Assembly (NCBI GenBank): GCA_037043455.1
Contig: JAWPHD010010960.1
Span: 24,154 to 88,153 of the forward strand
DNA: 64,000 nt
Direction of reading: 5' to 3'
Source: Cyrtodaria siliqua
Taxonomy: Eukaryota; Mollusca; Bivalvia; Adapedonta; Hiatellidae
Below are positions 35,601 to 47,600 of this stretch, in pieces. Below the pieces are notes generated by a model that was not told the DNA's origin, did no database searches, and worked only from the letters and a program-made list of their open reading frames with translations. Numbering within the stretch: position 1 is the stretch's first letter; every line of letters starts with the position of its first letter. A program made the position numbers and the translations under genes.

Positions 35601-38600
35601 GAGACTTTTAAGGATCACTGACCAGCAATTACAGTTATGATTATGTCCTACCTACTGTGCCCCTAATTACCACATGAGAACTCAGTGAGACTTTATGCAA
35701 GACAGTGGCTCTCTACATGCATTATATTAAAATTGTGTATTTATTGGAATAGACAATTCTGGATTTAATCAGGTTGAAAGTTTAAAATGCAGTCATTTCA
35801 TGGGTGAGTTTTTCATGTTTGCTTTGGTAAATATTACACTTAATGGGGAATTACTCCAAGATCATAAAGATCATGAATTGCATATATACTTCTAAAGGAT
35901 ACATTACCTATTAATAAGTTTGTTTAGTTATTTTTATATACAGGTATATACATTGCTTGGCTATATAATATAGTCTACTGATATCATACTTCAACGATAT
36001 CATACTTCATATAGATACATAGGTTATTGATATCATACCTTCATATATATCATAAATTTATTGCTGAATGATACCTTACTTCTTATAGAGGCACTGCTTA
36101 TGGATATCATGCTCTTTATACATTCATTATGAATAGATATGATACGATTTATAGATATTATGTCTATTGATACCATGCTTATTTATAGATAGAAATTCTG
36201 TTGACATGAAATTTATTATAGATAGATTGCTCAGTGATATCGTATTCTTATAGATACATTGCCTATTGATACCATACTTATTAGACAGATTGTTGATTGA
36301 ATATCATACTTTTTAACGGATGCTGGGTCTATTGATATCATACTTGTTATAGATAGCAATGTCATACTTTTAATAGATACATCGCTTGTCGATATCATAC
36401 TTATTATAGATAAGATTGCTGAGTGATGGCATACATCTTATAGATCTATACATTGTCTACTTGATATAAATACATTGCTGATTGATGTCATACTTACTAT
36501 AGATAAGATTGCTTACTAACAGATATTGATTCTTTAGAACAACACTTCCTATGCACACTCTTCATACCGATATCAGGGTATAGATTAATGGTGTAAAATT
36601 TATGTTTTATAATAAGATTGTTTTAGATTTATAAATTTCACCATTATTTGTCAAAAAGATTTATTTTAATTGTTATCAAGTTATTACTTAAACTACATAT
36701 ACATTTACATATAATTTGTTTGCTTAGACCAAAATAATAGTTTGCAAATGTCCTTGAATGTTTAATCAATTTTTTTATGTAGAAAATCAATAATTAGGTT
36801 TTAGCCAAAATGTGAGATTAAATGGCTTCTTGTATATGCAGAATTGTTTTTTGGTTCTGTATACTGTTATTCATTTTTTCATTGTTGTATGTGTTCTCTC
36901 TCACTTGGTCATATTTACACATTTTTCTTTTTTACATAAATGACTGAAGTAAAAATAATGTCTACTAATTGTCACGGCCTTGGGTCAGCAGAAAAACGAC
37001 TTGATGTTTTTAACTATATCAAAAGTAAAAAGTGCCATATCTTTTGCCTACAGGATATACATTCAACACCTGTAACTGAGAAGTTTATTCGTTCAGAATG
37101 GGGTAATGAGTGCATTTTCAGCTCAGGTAAATCAAATGCCCGAGGAGTAGCTATACTTTTTAACAAAGACCTAGACTATAAAGTACATAATTATATATCT
37201 GACCCTGAGGGAAATTTTATAACTGTAGATTTAACTGTTAATAACAAGAGATTAACCCTTATTTCACTTTATGGCCCAAACAGATTCCCCTTCATTTTTT
37301 GATAGGATAATGACAACTGTAGAGACCATGAATAATAATAATAATGGCCTGATTTTATGTGGAGATTTTAATTTGGTCCAAGATCCTGAGATAGATTATT
37401 ATAACTATAAAAATATTAATAATAAAAATGCGCGTGCAAAACTGTTAGAAATCAAAACTTGCTATTATCTGATTGACCCATTTAGAGAATTTTATCCCAA
37501 TTTAAGAAGGTACACATGGAGTAAGAAGACACCATTAAAACAAGCAAGACTAGATTTCTTTTTAGTTTCTGAAAATCTTTTATCATCTGTAAATAAGTGT
37601 ACTATTGAAGCTAGCTACCGCTCAGATCATTCAATTACCATATTAAACTGCAATTTCACTGAATTTATAAAGGGCACACCCCTTTGGAAACATAACAATT
37701 CGCTTCTAAGGGATATTGAATATTTAAATATAATGAATAACAAAATAGATGAAATTAAAATTCAATATGCGCTTCCAATCTATAATATTGATTACATTAA
37801 CAACATACCAAATAATGAACTTCAATTTACAATTACTGATCAATTATTTTTGGATACATTGTTGATGGAATTAAGAGGAAAATCAATATCATATTCATGC
37901 CACAGAAAAAAAGTAAATGAAAAACGTGAAAATGATCTTGTTCTTGAAATACAACATTTAGAACAAAGACTTTCTCCTGATCAAATTCCCACTCTTGATT
38001 TATTAAAAGACGAACTACTGTTACTTCGTAGGCAAAAAATGAATGGTTTTCTTATTAGATCACGAGCTCATTTAATAGAAGATGGAGAAAAACCAACTAA
38101 ATATTTTTGTAATTTAGAGACGCACAACTTTACTAGTAAAATTATACCCAAAATTGAAAGGCCTGATGGGAGTATAATCACAGACCAGAAAGATATTCTA
38201 AAAGAAACTGAAACCTTCTACAAATCACTATACTCCAGCAGAGATGAAATATTAGAAACAATAGATTTAGATAAAGAATTTTCAGGACTAAGTGTACCCA
38301 AATTGAATGAGGAGGAATCTTAAGTCATTATCGCTTTTTTGTATGAAAAATAATCGTTCGCCGGGTACTGATGGTTTTGGGGCTAACTTCTTTAAAGTAT
38401 TTTGGAAGAAACTGGGGCATTTTGTTGTGAGAGCTTTAAATTGTGTGTATATTAATGGGGAACTGTCTGTAACACAGAAAGAGGGTATTATTACACTTAT
38501 CCCTAAAGATAACAAACCAAGAAGATTTTTAAAAAATTATAGGCCAATTTCTCTCTTGAAGTGCGTTTATAAAATTGCTTCAGGGGCCATTGCTTATAGA

Positions 38601-41600
38601 ATAAAATCTATCTTAAACAAACTAATTAATGAAAATCAAACAGGTTTTATTGCAGGGAGATATATGGGGGAAAACACAAGAATGACATTTGATATCATGC
38701 AGTTTGCAGAAGAAAATAATTTACCAGGACTCATTTTACTCATTGATTTTGAGAAGGCATTTGATTCTCTTTCATGGAAATTTATTCACAGCGTTCTTAA
38801 GTATTTCAATTTTGGAAACTCGATAATTTCTTGGATAAAAACTTTCTATAGAAATGCGAAACTCGCGGTTAATCAAGGAGGTAATTTATCTGAGTTTTTC
38901 AGCATAGGCAGGGGATGCCGTCAGGGGGACCCATTATCGCCTTATATATTTATATTATGTGCTGAAATTTTAGCAATAAAAATACAAAACAACAAAACAA
39001 ATAAAGGAATATCTATAAATGATATGGAATATAAACTTTCACAATTTGCCGATGATACTTCCATTTTTCTGGATGGGTCAGATACTTCACTCAATGAAAC
39101 ACTTGGTGAACTTTCCTATTTTTCCAAATTTTCTGGACTCAGGGTGAACTTTGACAAGACTCAGGTAGTTTGGATTGGGACAAGAAAATACAGTACAGAC
39201 TCAATTAAAACCAAGTGGAAATTAACATGGGGAAGCAACCAATTTAAATTGTTAGGTATACACTTTAATGTTGATCTTGATAAGATAATTGATATAAACT
39301 ATAATAAGATAGAAAAAATACAAAACCTAATCAAACTTTGGAAACGTAGATATCTTACACCGATTGGTAAAATAACAGTAATTAAAACAATATTATTACC
39401 CATTCTTAATCATTTATTTATTTCATTGCCTAACCCAAATGATTCTATTATTAAAAAAATAAATGACATGTTTTATGAATTCTTATGGGAGGGACCAGCA
39501 AAGATAAAGAAAAGCATTTTAATTAAACGGTATAATGAGGGTGGTCTGAAAATGATTAATCTCCAAGCATTCGTATATGGACTTAAGGCAACTTGGATAA
39601 GAAGACTCATGTTTAAAGGTGGACAATGGCAACATATAGTTACCCATATTATAAACTTAAAAGACCTAATAAACCTGGGGATAGGTTTTGCAGAATTATT
39701 AATAATAAAAATGACTAACATATTTTGGAAGGATGTGTTAAAAGCTTACATTAATATTTTAGAACTGAATAAGGGCATTTTATGTGCTAACAATTGTTCA
39801 ATAACTCCACTATTTTATAATCCTAATATTTTAATCGGAGGTAATGTAATATTTTACAAATCTTGGTATTCAAAAGGTATTCATCAACTTAATGATTTAA
39901 TAGATGAGAATGGAAACTTTTATTCTGTTGAGGAATTTAATAGCTTGTATAGTGTAAATGCACATTTTCTGCTATACAATGGAGTTATTGCGGCAATTAA
40001 AGCTTACATTAGAAAAAATATCTCCACAGAACAAATGGAAAAAATACAAAATCCTATTCTTCCTTTTAATATCATTCCATTTATTAAGAACAAACATGGA
40101 TCAAGGGACCTTTATAATATTATTAACCAAAACCCCAGCAAACCAACTTCAAAATCCAAATGGGATGAAATTTATAACATAGAGGAAGAAACATGGAATG
40201 ATATATACATATCCCCCTTTAAATCCTCAACAAATACAACATTACAATGGTTTCAAGTACGGTTAAACCATAGAATTCTTCCAACCAGAAAATTTCTTCA
40301 TAAAATAAACATCATTGATAGTCCAATGTGCAAGTATTGTCAAGAAGAGGAAACATTAACACATATGCTTTGGTATTGTCCCGAAACCCAATTGATTCTT
40401 AATAAGTTAAAAACTTGGCTGTCCAGCAATAACATATATTTACATTTCACAGAAGAATCATTTATTTTTAATATTAGTAACACGTTAACACCAGCCGATT
40501 TGTACATACTACTTGAAATGAAGTATTATATTTTCTCAACCAAACATTTACAAAGTAAACTGTCTATAGAGGCCTTTAAAAACAGAATAAGAAAATCGTT
40601 CAGTATTTTGGTATGTATAGCAACAACAAACAATGTACTCGAACCATTTGTTAAAAAATGGAGCAAATATAAGAACCTCTTTAGTTAGTTTTGATCTGTA
40701 AATATCAGAGACTTCACCCTTCCATTTTGTGTTTTCTGTAATATTCTGGCCAAGGAACTGACATTACGGTCTGATATTCTATATTATATAACAATGAGTG
40801 AGATGTGAAATGTGATCATGTGGGATGAACATAGACAACACAATTTTTTTTTCTCTCCTTATTTATTATAGATATTTGTTTGTTTTTATCTTTTCCCTAA
40901 AAACATTACTCTTCTAAATAGTGACTTTTTATTACACAAATAGAGATAAAACACAACACAAACAAGCTAAATCTTTAAAAGACAACCATTTATACAGAAT
41001 TCTCATATTGAATACAAATAATAGATAATTTTATTATGTATATCACCTGTGTATTGTATAATATTAAAGATGTGTTTGTTTGTAAGGCGTGCGGTGGGAT
41101 GGTCCTCCCCGACCCACAACATGCCAAATTACGGGGAGAATAAATGGGTCACCATTGGTGACTGAAAAAAAAAGAAAAAAAGAAGGTCTTTTAATGGTAG
41201 CAGAACATATGAACAGTTTCTGGAAGAGTGTTTTGAGGTCCTGGGCACTTATTGATAAGAAAAGTACCTCAACGCCGGAAGAAATTTTATCTGAACCTCT
41301 ATTTTATAATATAAATATTAAAATAAACAATGATATGGTGTTTTATAAAGAATTTTGTAAAAAGGAATATTTTTTGTTAACGATATAGTAAACGAAAACT
41401 GTATGTATGTACGTTTGAAGACTTCTCGGATAAATTCGATATACATGTTCCATTTTTGACATATTTAGGACTAGTAAATGCAATTCCAAGAAAGTGGAAA
41501 ACAATAATAACAAATAAAAATAAACTCGAACAGCCGATACATAACAACATAAACAAACTAAAAAAAGCAAAACAGATAAATAAAATGTTTTATCCAGACA

Positions 41601-44600
41601 TTTTAAATCTTATAGTAGAATTGCCTACAAATTCACAACAAAAATGGAACACAGATTTTAACAAGGTTCTGAGTAGAGATAGCTTGAAAACTCTATACAA
41701 TCAACCTTTCCGTATAGTTGATGACGCATATCTTCAAAGTCTTCAATACAAAATATTCCATAGAATTGTGTTTACAAATGCGAGACTATATAAATGCGGA
41801 TTGTCAGAAACAGAACTATGTACATTTTGTAATAACACAAAAGAAACAATGATTCATTTGTTTTATGATTGCATGTGGTCAAAAAATGTCTTAATATATT
41901 TATTTTACCAATTAAGAGACAAGTGCGAAATCTCAGTCGAAATGAACCCCGAAAATATTCTTTTGGGCCCAGAATGCTTTTCAATTTCAGATATTATAAT
42001 ATATATATGTTTACTTATTTACAAAAAAAAAATTAACTCATGCAGATTGAAAAAATGTCTACCTAATGTCGCAATCTTTATTGAAGAACTAAAACATTAG
42101 AAATCTTGAATTGTACTCAACATACATGTACCCCATACTGAAGTCAAATCATATCAAAGCAAGATGGAATATTGTTCAAAATATGTTGATCAATTAAGGC
42201 TTTCATATTGTATATTTGTCTATTGTTTATACTTTTATAAAGTTGGCGAGTGGTAAACAAAGTAGATATGTTCCCTCTATTTCTCCCCTTTTCTTATCTG
42301 TAAATTATATATGATAACTGATATACATTTGATGTCTGAATAAAATATAAAAAACAAAAAAAGTTTTTAAATTAAATCTTTAAACTGTTAAATCGTCAAT
42401 TTGAACTTGTAAGATTTTGAATTTTTAGATGTTGTTAAGCATCCAAAAGTCCTGGTAATTATTTAAGTAGGAGGTTATATTGTTAATTTGGTTTTAGTTG
42501 ATGTGATATGTATATATTGAATTGCACAGATGAGAAAATGTCACGTTATGCTAAAAATATATTAATAGTATTTCAAACATTTCACTTTATTCTGCATCTG
42601 CAGGTGATAGTAGTTAGATACAACTATTGTAAGGGATGTGGTTCACAGTTATTAAACAGTTTCACATCATTCTGACCACAGTTATAGGACTACTGCAGGG
42701 AAAAGTGTAACTACATTGCCGGGAATATTGACACCTGCTGGGATAGTGTTTCACATCATTATGATTACATTTCAGGTATACGACAACTGCAGTGCATTCT
42801 GCTGAAGGTAGCATTACTAGTTGGTGTAGAAGTTCATGTCAATGTAGGCTTCATAGACATCATAGAACCCACAACAGCAGGTAATGGTTACCATAGTTTC
42901 AATAAACTTTTGTTTTCTTTCTCACATTCTAGCATCAGAATCGGGTTGATGCTTAGCTATTTTCATGCCTCAGCTTGTCTAAATAACTATGGATTGATTT
43001 TTGATACAGACATGTGATACAGACATGGGATGTACAACGCTATATCAAAGCTATAACACTAATCTGGCGCTTGTGTCATTGCATGTCTTTTGAAGTTAGC
43101 GATCTTTTATGGTTATGTGGTGATTCATATATACTCAAATTGAGAGTATTAAGGTAAATTGCATCAACAAATCAAGATATGGTATAAAATCTTCTGGTTT
43201 TACGATGTTAGAAGCACAGTACGTTTCTATTATCCCAAGTATAGGAACAAGAATATGGGTAACTCCTTTTACTGAATACTGGGTACTTCCGAATATTTTG
43301 TTATTTTGGAAAGTGTGCATGACTAAATATAACAACTTATCACCAAAAATACTTTCTGAAGAAACAACCCAGAACAGCTGATACATGGAACAGCATCACA
43401 CCATGGTTTTTAGCTCTACTGGCCAAAGGCCATGCAAGCTTATGGGATCACTTTTCGTCCGTCTGTCTGTCTGTCCGTCTGTTAGCAATTTTGTAAATTA
43501 GACATCTCTAAGCTAGCGCTAGGATTTTAAACCCTTTAGCCAAATCTGGCTAAAGCCCTAAAACTTTCTTTAGCCGGATTAGAATGTCTTTAGCCAGACT
43601 TTTGCCGAGATATTTTGGAACTTTAAATGAAGGCGCTAAAAACCTCGCGTTTGCGTACACATCAAAAGTAAGTTGAAAGAGTATGCTTTAATTTTAAACT
43701 GTAGGGTATCAAGATTTCCATATCATATGCATGCTGTATTCTGCTTATTTAGTGCTTATAATTAAAAGTTGAGTTGCACAATATTCAAAACTGTTTAAAA
43801 TTGTATTTAATTTAATGTAAGTTAATGCATTTTGGAGTCTGTGACTCAGTTTCTGGCTGTTTCCTGTTAACAGGGGTTCCAAAGAAGCTGGAAAGATCGT
43901 GTTGCATTGTGAGACAAAATTCGGAAATGCTACACGCACCACGACTATCATGCATAGAATAAGTAATAAAAGCAACTTCATTCTAACGTTGTACCAATAT
44001 TTTGAGTAATCGCACCTTTTGTATTCATGTTGATTGAACAATCAAACATAAAATTGTCACAATTTACAGACGCCGATCAAACACGTTCACACTTGCCATT
44101 GTTTAAGTTTTGCCTACTGTGTGTACAACTAATTAGTGGGCACTCCACATTTACCAGAGATAGTAAAGTTCAAAAAGATCGTCTGTCTTTAAACAGAGCA
44201 TCTCTGGCTGATTAATTCTTAAACAAACAGTGTCACACTTCATGCACTTTCTGTTTTGATCAGCCATTTTGGCCGTAAGATGGCGCCACGTTATGAAGTT
44301 GTTTACCCGGCTCGATAACGCAATTAAATATACGGATAATATTGAGCGCGGGGACACAGACTAGTTGATTGACAGCGAGAGGCGGAACAATGGGCAGCGT
44401 CTATCGCACACGCAACAATTTGACAGCGGTTTTCAATAAACACTGCGGTAATTAGTTATCGGTCCAAATTGATTGTCGCTAATTAGTTAACAACACCCAG
44501 CGGATATTGGCTTATAAACAGTCAAAGACGTCGTATATTGGAATTCGGGATTTTCCGATATTTTTTAGACAAAATCAGTCGGAAATTTGGATTCGCCAGA

Positions 44601-47600
44601 CCGCCGATGTCTGGCGAATTTGCTATGTATCTCTTATGATTTTCATTCGCCAGTTCAGGTTTCTTTTCGCCTATGGCGATTTGGCGAATGGTTAACGCGA
44701 GCCTAGCATCTCCTCTGAAACCGCTTGAAGGATTTTGATGAAACTTCATCACAATGTTACTTGCGACAGCCCCTCTCAGATTTGAACTAGGTCAAATTTA
44801 AGGAATTTTCAAACGACATCACCAAAACCACTTATTCAATTATTGTGAAATACCATAAACATGTTCCTTGGGTTAGCCTCTATCAAGTTTGTGTTTTTTG
44901 TGTTTTTCGTTATCGTCGAATAATCAAAATTGCCGCCATGGTGATCCAAAGTTTAAATAAGAAAAATATATAGGAAAAGGCTAAAAATAACATCTTTTCT
45001 GAAACCGCTTGAAGGATTTTGACGAAACTTCATTACAATGATCTTTAGGATAATCCCCCTCAAAATCATGTTTTTCGCGGCTGCCAGTCATCCAAGATGG
45101 CCGCCATGGCTAAAATTAGGTCAAATTTAAGGAAATTTCAAACAACTCCTCCAAAACCACTTATTCCATTCGTGTGAAATATGATAAACATGTTCCTTGG
45201 GTTAGCCTCTATCAAGTTTGTGTTTTTTCGTTATCGTCAAATAATCAAAATGGGCGCCACGGCGACCCAAAGTTTACATAGAGTTATATAGGAAAACGTT
45301 AAAAATGACATCTTCTCTGAAACCGCTTGAATGATTTTGATGAAACTTAATCACAATGATCTTTGGGGTACCGTGTTTTACCTTGTATAGTGCACACCCA
45401 TGTATAGCACCCCATTCTTAGAGGTCAAACTTGGGCAAAAAAAGTTGTTTCCGTGTATAATACGCATCAAAATATTAGTTTTCCTAGATGAACCATTCGA
45501 CGAAAATAAAAGGTTAAAAATAATCTCTAATTGCATCACGATAATTAAAGCAGAATAATACGATACAACAACTATCTGAAAACAATTGTCTATCAATCTC
45601 CTGTTAATTCCAAACCCTGCTGAAAACCTAGGAATTACACAAAGAACTGACCATGCCATAATAAACTGTGTAATCATCGGTCATGAATACACGCCAGCTG
45701 AGGCAATGTTTTAACCGGGCGAAACCATTTTTAATTTAGGTGTTACAGGTCGTCGCTATTGAATGAGAGTGCTCCATTCCATTATCTGTCAGAGACCTAC
45801 ACATTTTACTGCGTATTTGTCCGTAAAATCAAAAGACTAACCCATCCTCAAACATATCAATAGAGGGTGTCGCTACTTGCGTCAACTTCAAAGGATTATA
45901 GAAATAGAATAACCCACTCTACCCGTGTTTAAAGTGTTTCTGTACTGTAGCTATTTCTGAAGTTTGCAAAACGTGTGAAATTATAAACAATTTAGCGGAT
46001 AACAGCAAAACAAAGGGAAAACATGATCATCCTTTATTGAAATTCTGCAACAAAATATGCAAGTATTTTTTATAATAGATGTACACTTTATTTATGTCGC
46101 CATCATCGCTTTTACTGTCGTATGCAAGTGTCGTCCGGTGCATTTAACATATGAGAATAGAATTGTACAATACTACGTGTACCAGTCTAATTCATGGAAA
46201 TCACGTGATATCAAGTCAGCTGATATAAATAACAAGGGCCCAATTTCGTTCACTCATTTATTGAAATTCTACAACAAATATGCAAACATTTATATAAAAG
46301 CAAGCTTTATAATAAACTTTATTCATTTCTAAGTCGAATTAAGTCAATAAATTACTTGTATAAAGCGAGTAAGTCACGAAAAATAAAGTATTATCGGCAT
46401 TCACAAATTTCTGTCTTTCATCCCCGATGTTTTTATCGGTAATTTTCTCCAGTCTGACATCGATTTTCTGCATATAAAATGCAAGAAAAATAGCTTATTG
46501 TATTATTTCCTTGTATTGTACGCACCCCCCTTTCGGAATCCTTAAAAGAAGTAAAAAAACTGCGTACTATACAAGGTAAAAGACGGTAGTCCCCCTCAGA
46601 TTTGTGTTTCTGGGTCTTTCGTCCCCGATGTTTTTATCGGCGATTTTCTCCAGTCTGACATTCAAATTTTAAACTAATGTTTCACATCAAATTCTGTACC
46701 TTATCCAACAATCCCCATAGCTCTTCCATTCATTTTGACAAAATTATGGCCCCAGAATTGGTAAAAAATGTCATTTTTGCATAGAAGTATATAGGAAAAA
46801 CACTTCAAAGTCTTCTTTTCCGAAACAAAAAGGGCTGCAGCTTAGATATTTTGTATGTAGCAACATCTAGTAGTCCTCTACCAGATTTGCTCAAATGGTG
46901 ACCTTGGATTCAGAATTGGACCCGTCCTGGGGGTCACAAGTGGTGAAGGTGGGCCCCCTGAGTCATAACTTAGTAACCGTTGAGATCCCCACCCTATAAC
47001 CACATATACACTTACTGGACATGAACAGACAGATACAACAATTCAACCAGCATAGACACTGGGTTGCTTCCCCACCCCTGGGAACATAGCCCCTCGGTCA
47101 TGACTTGGGAAACCATTGAGATCCTCACCCTATAACCATATATACACTTACTGGGCATGAACAGACAGATATAGCCACCAAACCAACTTAGACCCAGATC
47201 TCCTTCCCCACCACTGGGGACATAGCCCCTCGGTCATAACCATTGAGATCCCCACTCTATAACCATATATACACTTATTGGGCTTGAACAGACAGATACA
47301 ACCACCCAACCAGCATAGACCCCAGACTCCTTCCCCATCCCTGGTGACATAGCCCCTGGGTCATAACTTGTAAACCGTTGAGATCCCTACCCTATAACCA
47401 TATATACTGGGCATTAGTAGATGGATACAACCATCCAACCAGCATAGACCCTAGGCTTCTTCCCCACCTTTGTGGACCTAGCTCCTGGGTCAAATTTACA
47501 AATAATTTGATATTTTTAGCTCGACTGTTCGAAGGATCTTATGGGGTCTATAGGTTTATGTGTTGATAGGCTCTTAGCATCAGGTTAATGTTTACGTCCG

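Larger units (their letters stand above)
34213..41187 (+). mobile_element. LINE 2 (L1/Tx1-type), near full length, inserted into LINE 1
   Basis: The element is about 7 kb long with a short 5' UTR, ORF1, a long spacer, ORF2 and a 3' UTR ending in an A-rich tail (CTGAAAAAAAAAGAAAAAA). It sits inside LINE 1: the LINE 1 protein stops after LEKIGGYR on the left and resumes as [13 protein letters not shown] on the right. The LINE 2 protein itself covers this segment without a gap ([19 protein letters not shown]). No convincing target duplication longer than 3 bp is visible, so each edge is uncertain by a few bases. Confidence 0.88.
43408..46680 (+). repeat. Family B repeat block with head, split by two DNA elements
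   Basis: The head TTTTAGCTCTACTGGCC with a GGCCAAAGGCC hairpin, AAGCTTATGG and a CCGTCTGTCTGT microsatellite is at 43408-43480. The body resumes at 44706 as CATCTCCTCTGAAACCGC and recurs near 44995 and 45310, a unit of about 300 bp containing GGATTTTGATGAAACTTCAT, CAAGATGGCCGCCATGG and GGTTAGCCTCTATCAAG. The intervening 43509-44705 and 45371-46586 are separate insertions. Confidence 0.8.

Noticed and set aside
46057..46332. 91-codon ORF inside the TA element as a possible transposase
   Set aside because: No DDE, helix-turn-helix or other transposase motif; the composition is like the surrounding AT-rich DNA.
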